Assembly: GCF_000699445.3 (NCBI RefSeq)
Contig: NC_067195.1
Location: forward strand, 84,330,569-84,394,568
Source of the DNA: Schistosoma haematobium
Taxonomy: Eukaryota > Platyhelminthes > Trematoda > Strigeidida > Schistosomatidae
DNA: 64,000 bases
Direction of reading: 5' to 3'
The position numbers were made by a program, and so were the translations under genes. Each line of letters begins with the position of its first letter. Position 1 is the first letter of the stretch. Under the pieces are notes generated by a model. The model made no database searches. It was not told where the DNA came from and was given only the letters and a program-made list of their open reading frames with translations. Below, piece by piece: positions 28,301 through 37,272 of this stretch.

Positions 28301-31300
28301 CGTTCGACTACTTCACTCCCCATAATTAGTTCAGGTGTTCACGCAGACCAGTCCTGAAGTAACAATCTGCATTTAGAGAGGGAGAAACGCGTTCCAAGGA
28401 ACCTGGCATTGTTTCTCAGTGCTACCAAAGGGACTGAATTTTATCAGTGTCCTCGCCAAACAGGACTATGTTATCTGCGGTCCAAGTGAGAACAATTCTG
28501 TAGAGACGATAACAACTAGACACAACTGTTAAAAAAAATCATGGCTTAAACCGAATGCATCACAGACTAAAAAACTTTTGAGACTCTAGTGCAACGGATA
28601 TTTTAGATTGGCTGGCATCATGAAATATTACCCGCATTGGCATCTAGCATTCTGTACCAGTATAAAATAATGGAATCTTTCTGTCACCAGCCCACAATCA
28701 ATTACTCAGATGAGCACAGTTCTTTACTATTTCCATTGATTTTTCGAGAAATATGGACATGATATTCTCATGATCTACAAACAAGACAAAAGACTTTTAA
28801 TACAAAACGCAAGACGCCATTCAGAAACCATAGAAACAATATTTCACATGAAAATGTGGCTATAAATTAATGCAGTTGTGTAATCACTGCATCTAGATCT
28901 CTACTTGATGGTATTTTGTGTAGCAAACGTAGAAAAATCTTGTGGTGCAACCACATAGTATGCTGTAAAGAGGTACAACTTTCATCGTTGCTATTGACCA
29001 ACTCTAGATAGAATTAATGTAACACCATTCCATGCAACATATGCTAAAAAGATGATGTGTGGTTCAGTAAGGAGACTAATGAAAGAAACTATATTTTACA
29101 TTAGCGAAGGAAACGACTCAATATTTCCAGCCGAACAGCTAAAACAACTATTTAGTTAATTCAGGTTTTAGTGAACTCGGATATATTTAGAGTCGAAACG
29201 TACGTAACTCAACTGCGTATTTCGGACAGCAATCATATAAAATACGGTTTGGTTTTTCAATGAGATTTGTTGATAGTGGTTGGTACACACCTATGTGAAT
29301 AACAGAACCAGGAAATAAAATATACATATCGAATTCCAACTTATTGTGGATTATAATGAATCATCCCTATTTTTTGGAATTTACTCAGAAAATGTGTCAG
29401 TGTACATAATTAACGATCCAAATTTTACTGAAGATGGAAATATTTATTTGATATGGAAAAGATTTACTGTTTATAATTAAACTTTTAGCAATCTGAATTA
29501 GAAGCCTTAGTACATTCACTATGTGAAGAATTGAGCTCTAGAATGCGAAATATTAAAATGAGTTCAATGAATGCCGGCTGTGTAGGAAAATCGCTAACCG
29601 TCAGATTATACCTACGACTTCCTAACGCACCCGCACAGACTTCAAAATATATGGGTAAGTGGTATGGAGTGTATCTTTATAATGCAATTAGTTTCCTATG
29701 TACTTACACTTTTTCCAATTAAGCTTACTTATACACGGACGTTACATGTCACTAAATTATTTGAAAAGAAAAATACTTCGTTTATAACTTCGCGGCATTC
29801 CTTAACTCATCCGTATTCATGATACCGATTAACTACAGAAATGCCGACAGTGTAACTTGAACTTTCAAAAGTTGTACGCCCAAAATATATAAACGCTTGG
29901 CAACTGAAAATTGCATAACCTGAACCAGTACAGAATAACTAGTTGTATTTCAGCTTATTCTTGATTCCGTTTGTTAAAATGACAATATCACCAAACATCA
30001 ATAAAAACTACCACAATAAGTAAAATATTTACTCAATTATTACAATATCATTACAAGACAGTAGTAGGTATATAAAAATTTACTACTAAATATCAACTAG
30101 TGCACTGGAATACACTAGGTATCTAAAAATCTATCGGGTAAAAGTTTACTAATTAAATCGATATAACATTAACGTCTGCACCTGCTGTCCTGTTCAAAAT
30201 CTTTAGCTTGAAAAACATGGGCAAACGGGTTATTTAGATAAAGACAGTACTATACTCGTTCGTGCATTCGATTAATTAAGCATCCTTCGCACTAAGCTAG
30301 ATAAGCGTTGAAAAGTATAAGTGCCGATACTTTTTAATGGTATTTAAAGAGAGTTAATCTCATGAAGAACGTTGTGCTACTTTTGGATTTCTCTAAATAA
30401 AAATTTTCGAAACATCTATTACATGTAGTAATATATGTCATTTGACTCAGAACTGACAGCATTTATAGTAATAAATGAACCTCATGGTAAGTTAGTTGTT
30501 TAACAATGCGAAAGCGGATTAAGGATTGTAAACTATGTATATGGGTCAGTTTAGAAGTCCTTACTATCAGGATAAACACTTGAACATAAAAAGGTTCTAT
30601 TTTTTATTATTTTTCAACGATACTGGGAATAATTCGATCGGAAAAGACGCGCTGTGAGATATGAGTGACAGTTTTTAGCTAAACCGACGTTTTTTTAGTA
30701 AATAATGTACAGGTATGTAAACAAATATGTCAGCACCGCTGAAATAATGTTTGATGCATAACGTGTGAAACGCACGGGGATTCTTAGTAAGTAGCTGGGT
30801 TGTTAATATGTTACGCGAAATCAAGCATCAATTAAGCAACGACGGAAGACAGGCCTACTCATTTACATTAAACTTAAGCGAATATCTTATACGTAAAATT
30901 AAATCTACTTTTACTGCGCCTGTTGACTGTTTTGTGTTGTATGTGAAAAATTCTAGTTTTGGCTTACACCTGTTTCTCGATCATTGGTCGGATGATCGAA
31001 TCAATTTAATAACAAAGTTTAGAGTTTTGTCCTACTGATCTAATTATTTAATTTCTACTGAAGGACCATAAATCGCAAATCTTATATCTCCATAATAGCA
31101 TTTCCATACACAGGATGCGCATTTATCGATGCACATTCACGTAAAAAATATAGTATGAAAATGTTATCTACAAAATACAAACGAAATAAAACCCCAAATT
31201 TGCGTCTTATACATCATTTAATTAATCAGATATGTATTTTCAATCTCCAGTTATATGATACGCAAACAAATCGATCCTTACTTCCTAATTTAGGTCATGG

Positions 31301-34300
31301 TTTATGTTCAATAACCAATCACACTATACAAATGACTGAATATACAGCAGAACCTACAATCCTTTATCGATATGCAGTAAAAACAGTTAATCGATTATGT
31401 CCTGAACCAAAAGATTTACGGGGAGTGAGTTTCCTATATATTTTAAGTATACTGAAGTTATTAAAACATATTATCTAGCTTCCTAGGAAACCTTTATTTT
31501 TGGATGGATATACAACAGAATTAGATTTAATAAAATATTTTCTGCACTATCAATGTATATAATTGAAAGTAAAATTTGCAAAACTTACCTTTAACATTGT
31601 GTTTGTCTAAATTGCGAAGTTTACCTCATAACACATTATTATCCCAAGCCAAAACAGATTTCACAATCCATGCAATTTTGATACTAACAAAGCAGACCAG
31701 AAAAAAGTCGACCATTACAGCATGAAGGAAAAACTTTACCTTAAATTGTTTTCGGAGATTAATTTCAAGACAATCGGTTACCTAACGAAAAAGTCTAAGT
31801 ATTTACCAACCAACTCGCTGAATGTTCTTACTTGAATTACAGGACCATCAAAGCGAATGGGAACTATACAAGCACTTTGATTTGCAGCACGCAAATTAAT
31901 GACTACCCTTAGATTTAAGTAACATTCATGAATATAGTGCCAACGTTTTAGATTGCTTCAGTTGTTATGAGACGTTTCTTATCCATAACGCAATTACAAC
32001 TTGAGTGTATCTTTTATCCTAATGTTTACTGAGTGAAAGGAAATCTCTCCGATTAGTGTAATGACGCCTGTCTGTTTAGTAACTAAACAATTTAATAAAT
32101 ATTGTAAACTACTTATTTTAAACTCCGAAACGAAACACCGAGGAAATCAATCGTCCACATTTATTTCACCATTTGGAGATCAGGACTTTTAACATAAGCA
32201 AGTTGACTTGATAAGCGTATGCTACGAACAAAACGTTACGTGTTGGTTTATTCTCGTAACTTGATTTAAATTTTAGGACGTAAAAATCCTGAATTACTTG
32301 ATAACGAATCAAATAGAAATACAATTCTTCGAATCTTCCCAGGAAAAACAATTTTAAAAAGGACTTGCTATTTAGGAACACTGGGCAATTCTCCATAAAA
32401 CTTTTATAAGGACAAATTATGAATATAGACTGCAATTTCAATGTAATACTCCCGTCAGTGAAAAGGGGGAAGTTTCAGATTTAAATCAGCGAAGAAATGA
32501 GACAATAACCGTTTGAAAGACACATGTAAAGAATCGACAGTTCGAAAAATAATGTTGAGTACATAATTTTGTTCGCTGCATTTTTTGGAACCGATCAAAA
32601 TTTTACTTCTAGGAGTTAAACGTTAACCAATAGAAAGTAGGATGAGAATTTTATTGAATTCCTACTAAAGCTCCAAGAACTTTCAAATTAGTTCTACTAG
32701 TTATCTATTTATACATAAAGAATTATTATAATTTTAGAAATATGGAGATTGCGACTGGTGTTTAACTTAACATAGTAACTTTATTTTAGCCTCCTAATTC
32801 GATCAACATTTTGTATAGGACAAGATATTAGGGATTATTAATCAGTATACAAAGCAATAGCAAGTGGTATTTACTCACCAAGATTTTGAGGACGGATCTG
32901 CAGATATCCATCTTCACGATTTATGAACAGGACAAGCAGTCCGAATAAAAGATGGGAATGAGTTCCCCAAATTGATGATTCCCTCAGTGAAAACAGACTG
33001 AAAAATATCTCAAATTTTAGAATCGAATTCACAAAAGTACAAGATAATAAATAAAATAGGTTTTGCTCTTTACTCAACTTGTTACTGTAGCTCGTGTTGT
33101 CATGAATCAAGATGTCGACATTCCATGGATCACCACTCAACGCTCAGCATACATAGAGTTGACAGGATATATACAAACACAATGGTGGAGAGTAAGAAAC
33201 ATTTTTCTATTGCATAACCAGCGCAAGCCGAAATAAAATCACCACATCCTTAACAAAGTAGTAGGAAGTATGCTACATCTAATACTTAAATTACGCTTGA
33301 AACTATATCAACGCTAAATTTACTTAAAGGATTGTCTGTGACAAAACAAAAAAAGGCCAAGTCGTTCCCTAACCGAAGAGTAAAAATAAAGCGGAATACT
33401 TCAAAGGGATCTGTACTGACAATCTTGTCGTTTTCGTATATTTATAATTGAGTCCTCACATAAGCGTATTATGAGGTCAAAGTTTTAAATCCAATAACAT
33501 TTAAAAAAATTTATTGACCGAAATCGGTAAAAGCCAAAAATATGTAACCAGACGTCACCCTAATAAAGTTGTAAGTTACCTTAGGAATTTTTTGAATCAC
33601 AAATAGCTTTGTTACAAATTTTTGTCATAAAAAAGATTTCATGAAATGTAGTTTTGAATATTTCCATTCCCACCACACTTGACTACCATGTCCTATCAGG
33701 ACACATAGGTTATCACTAGATGTTTGTAATTTATAAAAATCCACTTACATTTACCATGCATGTCAATTATTAGGTAGACTTTGCATACACAGTGAACAAT
33801 GTGTCAATTTATTCTCAATGTTTTGATATATATGGTTTAATATGTTTCCTGTACAGATAGGATTGCAAGTTCATCAGCTACAGAACGGAGGCTCAAGGGT
33901 TAATTGTATGAAGATTATGAATCCATGTAGCAACGATCAAACCGTTAAGGAAAACGACCAGTCACTTCGTTTGCCAAAAACAAACAACTTGGTGAACTCC
34001 CAATGTCAGCAAATTAGGTTGGTATTATTGTTTCACAACCTACTGTTATTACCAGTTATATAGAAATGAGTCATCCTACATTTACCAGCAAAGTTGATTA
34101 TATTTGTTATATCCGATTTAATCTATACACGTGGAGACGAAACTTGTTTGGTAATAATGTGGTACAGTTTATTTTAAACTAAATTCAGAGATTAAGTAAT
34201 ATACTTGGATGACAAATCTGTTTGTTATGATCGCAGATACAACTAAATGCAAATTATTTGGTTGTGAACCAAATTACCTTATACTAAAGGTAATAACTTC

Positions 34301-36368
34301 GATTAGGACGCTTTTTGCCAGTACCGTCTCTGAAAATCGTAACGGTGTAGAAAAATCCGAAAGAAGTGACGGTCGAAAGTTTAATTAAACTACTGACCAA
34401 CGTGCACTACGTCATATAGCCCTACGACCCCTTTAACTTATTCACATTTACAATTTGCGTTGAGTACCTTGAATATATTTAAAGATTTAGCTTTAATGTT
34501 TTAAGACTTAGCCATTAACTAATGAAATGATGATCATTCAGTTTGCGCATCTAAGTAGTATCATTGGCATTATACAAAACGTGGCTTAAAGTCCAGCACT
34601 ATGGTGTATCTCCTTTTTCTAAAATTAAAACATTAGCTTTATTCATGTCAGTTTTAATGGTCAGTTTACAATTGCAGTATTTACATAGACTGCTTACATA
34701 AGTTGTAAAGTGAGGTCAAGCAAACATTCATCGTGTCGAAGATACCACGTATTAGTAGTCGTGGTAGTACACGGGATTGTACTAAGAGGAAGTTACCGTT
34801 ACCAAAATAGCTGGACGTGATTATCAGTATATCTATAGATTGGTATTAAACGTACATAATTTCCTTTTACTAGTTATTTTTACCGGACCAGTACAGATAC
34901 AGTTGAAAGGAAGCTCATAGTCACTGACCTTGATCTACGCTAACAGGAAATACCGGAACGATAAGTTTAGGTTACATGCTTCTCTTTAAGAGCCTTGTTG
35001 ACGTATAACTTGCATGTTATTTTTGTTTATCTACAACTTTTAGTGTGACCGACAATGAAGACCAACGTCGTCAAGAATTAAACATCACGGATGTTGAGAA
35101 AGATATTCCAAACGATTGTAACCGATTGGGACATTTAGAGGACAGACATAATACCAACGGAGTACTCGAAATACAGAAAAATGTGACAGTAAGTACCAAA
35201 ACATAAAATTGCTTGGCAATTGACAGGATAAACGTTTATCCATTAAAAGCATCACTTTATTTAACATTGAGGTGCCATAGGTTAACTGTGACAATCAACC
35301 AGATAAAACACTTGTACGGTATATGTGCCTAATAAGAAAAAAGATCTAGAAACTATAGTGGATTGATTATTAACTACATTTAATGCGTCGCTATTTTTGC
35401 CATTGATATCAACTTTTAATTTCTTTAAAGCCATTTCTAAGAGTTATGATCTAACAGCGTATAATGATTTTAATCTTTTCTAGTCATGTAGTTCAAACTA
35501 TATGCCCATCGCAACTCCAGTAAAACAAAGAAACATATCAGTGAATGGCAGAAAGTTGCAGAAAAAGCGCGTATGTAAGGGAGGAAAATTATCAGTAGTC
35601 AAGAGTGCACGACTTCAAAAGACGAATTGTAAATCCATTTCAAAACACATAAGTATACCTACTCCCATGAACTCCATAAAACCTGAGATACCACAACTCG
35701 GTTGCTTAACACAGGCAATGGAAGACCCGAGTGGCTTGTTCACCAATAAAACATTGACAGAACTTCAACAAATTTTTGGTGATTGGATAACTAGTGAAGC
35801 AGGTAGGTACAAATTAGTGTTTAATAAAAAAGTTTAGAGACAGTTACTTTTGATTGATACCCAGTTTAGTAATAAATTACTCAAGTAGCAACACATCGTT
35901 GGTAATTATCTTTACACAAGTTACACTGGGCGCAATCATTAACTCAGCACAAGTAATACCGCTACACCGACCGTGAAACGACGAATCTCTATGCTTACGG
36001 TCAACTTCTTTACTCTCTAAATACAGAAAAAGTACACTGAAAGTCGAAACAATAAAAGACGTGTAGGGATATATATATTAGTAATAGCATTTATTACATC
36101 ACTGATCAATAAGAAACGTTGTTTTTAATTTTCAGTGCCCCAAAACGAAGATATACAAATTTTGACCAATTACCTTTCATCTCTGGTGAATACAAATTTG
36201 GAGCGAATTCGCTCAGTACTTATACTCCTTGATAGACTTATAACAAGACTTGCGCATCCATCCGATGGTAGTTGGACAAAAGCATATCAATCAATACTTG
36301 ATACATTATCGGAATCAATTAAAGAAAAGTACAGTGGATTCAATTTGAAACTTCGACTAGCAGAGTAA
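7144..36368 (+). CDS. REV1: DNA repair protein REV1 (dCMP transferase), 16 exons, 5' end missing
   Basis: Spliced coding region: 7144-7259, 9212-9281, 17061-17310, 20055-20442, 22467-22536, 23439-23490, 24228-24352, 24849-25300, 25389-25537, 26366-26443, 29489-29654, 31114-31424, 33857-34017, 35044-35188, 35484-35802, 36136-36368. Every junction has GT/AG ends and the phases fit throughout, giving about 1,027 residues. REV1 is a Y-family polymerase that inserts dCMP opposite abasic sites and damaged G, and scaffolds other translesion polymerases in the nucleus. Visible landmarks in order: end of the BRCT domain ([15 protein letters not shown]), the REV1-specific SRLHHLSSW motif whose Arg pairs with incoming dCTP, catalytic [27 protein letters not shown], catalytic [26 protein letters not shown], the little-finger [13 protein letters not shown], and the C-terminal Rev7/polymerase-binding helical domain. 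The BRCT start is not seen here. Two insertions relative to human REV1 are described under exons 8 and 12. Identification is strong; exact ends of a few exons are inferred. Confidence 0.93.
7260..9211. other. REV1 intron, no repeat recognised
   Basis: About 2 kb between two in-phase REV1 exons. AT-rich; no open frame with homology and no repeat shared with other parts of the window was noticed. Confidence 0.6.
9212..9281 (+). CDS. REV1: REV1 exon: linker
   Basis: A 70-bp exon between TTTTAG and GTAAGT. Its phase joins the previous and next exons. It encodes a low-complexity Ser/Thr/Asn/Pro stretch ([19 protein letters not shown]), as expected for the poorly conserved linker between BRCT and the catalytic core. 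Support is from phase and splice sites rather than homology. Confidence 0.7.
9550..10126. mobile_element. Element of about 570 bp with imperfect inverted ends
   Basis: The ends read TATATTAGTGACCC...TCTGACTCCA and TGGAGTCGGAT...GGGTCACTAAAATA, an imperfect inverted repeat of roughly 30 bp. The right half recurs near 17640-17830. There is no coding capacity of note. The TGACCC/GGGTCA core is also compatible with an LTR, but I could not find a convincing target duplication for either reading, so MITE or LTR is undecided. Confidence 0.5.
10127..11254. other. REV1 intron 2 sequence without recognised feature
   Basis: AT-rich, including an irregular CCTAA-rich patch near 10560-10690 with no clean period. 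No gene seen. Confidence 0.5.
11255..13042 (+). mobile_element. Internally deleted RTE family A, copy 2
   Basis: The 5' leader (11255 to about 11700) matches the leader of copy 1, then jumps directly into the RT domain at about 11713; the equivalent of about 2.2 kb of copy 1 (2357-4522) is missing. The RT and C-terminal domains (11726-12751) differ from copy 1 by only a few residues and keep EYADDIVLL. It ends with an (AAAT)n tail. It sits in REV1 intron 2 in the sense direction, so its AATAAA-containing tail is a potential polyadenylation site in the REV1 pre-mRNA. Confidence 0.88.
11726..12751 (+). pseudogene. Partial RTE family A reverse transcriptase ORF
   Basis: Begins at [20 protein letters not shown], runs through [14 protein letters not shown] and [11 protein letters not shown], hits TGA at 12107-12109 right after VLLQD, and continues in the same frame to [14 protein letters not shown]. 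The endonuclease and first RT motifs are lost to the internal deletion. Confidence 0.85.
13413..13776 (+). repeat. Solo LTR, family L1 copy 2
   Basis: A 364-bp block homologous along its length to 558-919, starting TGTTG and ending TAACA, flanked by AAACT (13408-13412 and 13777-13781). It lies in REV1 intron 2, 370 bp past the tail of an RTE copy. The differing flanking duplications show that the two LTRs are independent insertions. Confidence 0.85.
14205..14530 (-). mobile_element. Penelope-like element fragment (GIY-YIG endonuclease end)
   Basis: On the minus strand the frame reads [20 protein letters not shown], then [16 protein letters not shown] and [20 protein letters not shown]. The arrangement (EHI.KW, AKHL..TGH, ..R...EA..I) is the C-terminal GIY-YIG endonuclease of Penelope-like retroelements; an upstream [12 protein letters not shown] corresponds to a damaged GNEYIGETGR-type motif. 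It is a fragment in REV1 intron 2. Confidence 0.72.
15170..15560 (-). mobile_element. Worn 3' end of a family B-like RTE
   Basis: Blocks such as TACCATACC.CATTAGCACAACGAGAT and CAACCCGGTAGTCAACATCTACC align in order with the 3' region of the family B elements at 41451-41800, with many changes. No open frame survives. Confidence 0.5.
15561..16585. other. REV1 intron 2 sequence without recognised feature
   Basis: AT-rich; nothing recognised. Confidence 0.5.
16586..16657. repeat. (AT)n microsatellite
   Basis: About 36 uninterrupted AT units in REV1 intron 2, 400 bp upstream of the next exon. Confidence 0.97.
17061..17310 (+). CDS. REV1: REV1 exon: linker
   Basis: Acceptor GCAACTAG at 17059-17060, donor GTAAGT at 17311. 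A second AG eight bases further on (TTACAG) would break the frame, so the upstream one is chosen. The exon encodes a Ser-rich linker with no known domain. Its length and position match the unconserved region between BRCT and polymerase in other REV1 proteins. Confidence 0.75.
17600..17830. repeat. Second copy of the inverted-end element (right half)
   Basis: CATTCTCGTATTTGACTTTT, ATTCCGTTATTC, GTCGATAATTATGTACGAG and GATCAAACCGGAGTCAGATC align in order with 9980-10126. The left boundary is unclear and may be as far left as 17425. Confidence 0.5.
18428..18933 (-). mobile_element. Short non-autonomous element derived from RTE family A (subtype with insertion), copy S1
   Basis: On the minus strand it begins like the LINE family A leader (GGCCCCCAAATGCCCTGG), runs through about 430 bp homologous to 4523-4973, then joins the 3' end of the same LINE (TTTGTGTGACGCATATATAT, ending GTTTAAATAAA). 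It carries a roughly 40-bp segment (18709-18753) missing from the LINE copies, containing a perfect hairpin GGTGGAT/ATCCACC. It lies antisense in REV1 intron 3. Confidence 0.8.
18984..19225 (-). mobile_element. SR2-like RTE 3' end
   Basis: On the minus strand: [20 protein letters not shown], a basic stretch, then [20 protein letters not shown] and a (GTAA)n tail at 18984-18999. This is the typical C-terminal end of SR2-type RTE elements, and its open frame (19209-18991) is intact. It is 5'-truncated, about 50 bp from the leader end of element S1. Confidence 0.85.
20055..20442 (+). CDS. REV1: REV1 exon: dCTP-pairing Arg motif and first catalytic Asp
   Basis: Entry after TTTTTAG in phase 0, exit before GTAATT in phase 1. 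It contains [11 protein letters not shown], the hallmark that supplies the protein template (Arg) for dCTP, followed about 80 residues later by [20 protein letters not shown], the first metal-binding aspartates of the Y-family palm. The spacing between the motifs is similar to human REV1. Confidence 0.95.
20443..22466. other. REV1 intron 4
   Basis: AT-rich. The only clear feature is the (TA)n tract near 22267-22308. No gene or recognisable element. Confidence 0.6.
22267..22308. repeat. (TA)n microsatellite
   Basis: About 21 uninterrupted TA units. Confidence 0.95.
22467..22536 (+). CDS. REV1: REV1 exon: palm/fingers start
   Basis: A 70-bp exon between CATCAG and GTAAGT. It continues the palm with [17 protein letters not shown], aligning with the GKPVAV segment of Y-family polymerases. 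Phases 1 in and 2 out agree with its neighbours. Confidence 0.9.
22616..22950 (-). mobile_element. Family B RTE 3' end, truncated
   Basis: Starts with the GTCAGTCAGCTAC tail shared with 41451 and follows the same order (CATACCTCATTAGCACAGCAAG, AATATATAAAAAGG, CACGGTTTAAGGGAAAACA) with moderate divergence. It lies antisense in REV1 intron 5. Confidence 0.75.
23439..23490 (+). CDS. REV1: REV1 exon: fingers motif
   Basis: A 52-bp exon between TTATAG and GTAAGT, encoding [12 protein letters not shown]. It aligns with the conserved SCSYEARQ of REV1, with Thr in place of the usual Glu of the Y-family YEAR motif. Too short to stand out as an open frame; recognised from the motif and matching phase. 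Confidence 0.9.
24228..24352 (+). CDS. REV1: REV1 exon: fingers
   Basis: Entry after GTTTCAG in phase 0, exit in phase 2 before GTAAGT. It encodes [19 protein letters not shown] and then [20 protein letters not shown], matching the fingers and following palm helix of REV1. Confidence 0.93.
24849..25300 (+). CDS. REV1: REV1 exon: second catalytic motif SCDE, with lineage insertion
   Basis: Entry after AATTATAG, exit before GTAAGA. It carries [17 protein letters not shown], holding the second catalytic acidic pair, and [20 protein letters not shown]. After NGQYWLL there are about 45 residues (Arg/Ser/Trp-rich, 25129-25263) with no counterpart in human REV1 before homology resumes at [10 protein letters not shown]. 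The insertion is in frame and inside the exon. Confidence 0.95.
25389..25537 (+). CDS. REV1: REV1 exon: thumb
   Basis: Separated from the previous exon by only 88 bp. It encodes [20 protein letters not shown] and later VYMACRGK, matching the thumb helix-hairpin-helix (human LPGVG...KTCGDL...CRGLDD). The donor is the weak GTTGGT, but the reading continues correctly into the next exon. Confidence 0.92.
26366..26443 (+). CDS. REV1: REV1 exon: thumb to little finger
   Basis: A 78-bp exon in phase 0 at both ends (TTTTAG / GTAAGT). It encodes [20 protein letters not shown] followed by GIRL, matching the EKERKSVSAEINYGIRF segment of REV1 that leads into the little finger. Confidence 0.92.
27535..28500 (-). 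mobile_element. Family B RTE, 5'-truncated and decayed
   Basis: Matches 41470-42450 in order, including AGTAGTCTGCAT.TACCAACATG, GCATACGTAACACGTGGCCC, TTCAGGTGTTCACGCAGACC and CAAACAGGACTATGTTATCT, with many substitutions and small deletions. It covers the 3' UTR, C-terminal domain and last part of RT. Antisense in REV1 intron 10. Confidence 0.8.
28501..29488. other. REV1 intron 10, remainder
   Basis: AT-rich; no feature recognised. Confidence 0.5.
29489..29654 (+). CDS. REV1: REV1 exon: little finger
   Basis: Entry after CTTTTAG and exit in phase 1 before GTAAGT. It encodes [19 protein letters not shown], then [20 protein letters not shown], matching the little-finger strand with the KxPGAP-like motif of REV1. 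Confidence 0.9.
29655..31113. other. REV1 intron 11
   Basis: No repeat or gene recognised. An open frame at 30808-31038 has no known resemblance. Confidence 0.5.
31114..31424 (+). CDS. REV1: REV1 exon: little finger with lineage insertion
   Basis: Entry after CACAG, exit before GTGAGT. Between KYMG of the previous exon and [14 protein letters not shown] in this one there are about 60 extra Lys/Asn/His-rich residues where human REV1 reads straight through (KFGGHGIC). The exon closes with CPEPKDLRG, whose counterpart is DMRG in human. The open frame through the insertion and correct exit phase argue that it is translated. Confidence 0.88.
31425..33856. other. REV1 intron 12
   Basis: 2.4 kb of AT-rich sequence. 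Minus-strand open frames at 32166-32441 and 32871-33140 show no family features and are probably chance. Confidence 0.5.
33857..34017 (+). CDS. REV1: REV1 exon: end of little finger and linker
   Basis: It begins IGLQVHQLQ, joining DLRG of the previous exon to give the little-finger motif DMRGVGIHVNQL of other REV1 proteins. The rest is a polar linker. The donor is GTTGGT, the same uncommon form as after the thumb exon. Confidence 0.9.
34018..35043. other. REV1 intron 13
   Basis: AT-rich sequence with nothing recognised. Confidence 0.5.
35044..35188 (+). CDS. REV1: REV1 exon: linker
   Basis: A 145-bp exon between TTTTAG and GTAAGT, phase 2 in and 0 out. It encodes a charged, Asn/Asp-rich segment in the position where vertebrate REV1 has ubiquitin-binding motifs; I do not see the Leu-Pro core of those motifs. 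Support is phase continuity and splice sites. Confidence 0.7.
35484..35802 (+). CDS. REV1: REV1 exon: basic linker and start of C-terminal domain
   Basis: Entry after TTCTAG in phase 0, exit in phase 1 before GTAGGT. A Lys/Arg-rich stretch ([20 protein letters not shown]), a plausible nuclear localisation signal, is followed by [16 protein letters not shown], aligning with the first helix of the REV1 C-terminal domain (VKTLLREWITT). Confidence 0.9.
36136..36368 (+). CDS. REV1: REV1 last exon: C-terminal domain and stop
   Basis: Entry after TTTTCAG. It encodes the rest of the four-helix C-terminal domain that binds Rev7 and other polymerases ([41 protein letters not shown]) and ends at TAA 36366-36368. 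The closing residues resemble the QTYGSTLKVT end of human REV1. Confidence 0.93.
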
Positions 36369-36421
36369 GAAAAATAAGTTTCCAATGTTAAAACATTTTA
36401 TAAAATTTTCTTGCCAAAAGT

Positions 36422-36427
36422 AATAAA
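36422..36427 (+). promoter_or_regulatory. REV1: REV1 polyadenylation signal
   Basis: A perfect AATAAA 54 bases after the REV1 stop, followed by T-rich sequence. It is the first canonical signal downstream, implying a 3' UTR of only about 70-90 bases. Confidence 0.6.
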
Positions 36428-36517
36428 GTTTCTCAAGAATCCGCTTTTGAATGGTATTTTCTAAACAAGAACTGGAAATACGTGAAACACCACAAAACGA
36501 TAGGATAGTGCAAATAA

Positions 36518-36523
36518 TTTATT
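36518..36523 (-). promoter_or_regulatory. Cyclin L polyadenylation signal
   Basis: On the minus strand, AATAAA lies about 110 bases past the cyclin L stop. With the REV1 signal on the other strand it implies that the two transcripts end within about 100 bp of each other. Confidence 0.55.
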
Positions 36524-36632
36524 GCAATCTGGTAAATAATCTATCAATCATACCGTACAGGCAACCAGTGAAAAAAGTTAATACTCATAAAATTTTTGTA
36601 CAGAGTAAAATTAAACGATTCATATGTACAAT

Positions 36633-37272
36633 TTACCTTCGGTGATGATCATGATGTCGACTCGAAACTAGACGATGGTTAGAGTGCTCACGCAATATAC
36701 GACCACTTTCACCGTTTGGTGCAGATCGCAATGATGAATGATGTTTGCTTTTATGTGACTTATCATAATCGATTCGGTAGGCATAGGGCGGTGATAAATG
36801 ACGGCGACCGCTTTTAGATTTTACCGGATTATGATGAGTCGGGGAAAAACGCGGTTCATCACTGAAAGAAGATGTTTGGGAATCCTCTGATGAAGAGCGT
36901 GGAATATGTTTACGTTTATTATTGTAGATTTTTCTGCGATCATGCACATTAACTATGTGTTTGTTAGGACTTGATGAACTATCACCTGTTTCAGAGCCAG
37001 AGGATGATATATCATTTAATTTTTGTCGATAATTACGAGATTTGGAGTTATTTGTCAGTAAGTTTATTGAATTATAACGGTTTTGATCGGTCTCTCGGTC
37101 AGATGACGAAGATGATGAGGAGATCGAATTGTAATGATGCTTTTTAGATGAATATTTGTGTCGATGATGTCGACGTCTTTTGTCGGATTCTGTGTTAGTA
37201 GACGGAATATTTGAGTAGGCAGCTGGTCGAATAATTGGTCGTCGTTTGGTCTCAGAGTTTTCTTGTACAGTT
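36633..37272 (-). CDS. ccnl: Cyclin L exon 6: SR/His-rich tail
   Basis: The acceptor ATTTTAG joins in phase to exon 5. The 213-residue tail is rich in Ser, Arg, His and Lys with runs of serine ([12 protein letters not shown]) and His/Lys clusters (SHKSKHHSS), typical of the RS-like tail that targets cyclin L to nuclear speckles. Stop TAA at 36635-36633. Confidence 0.92.
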
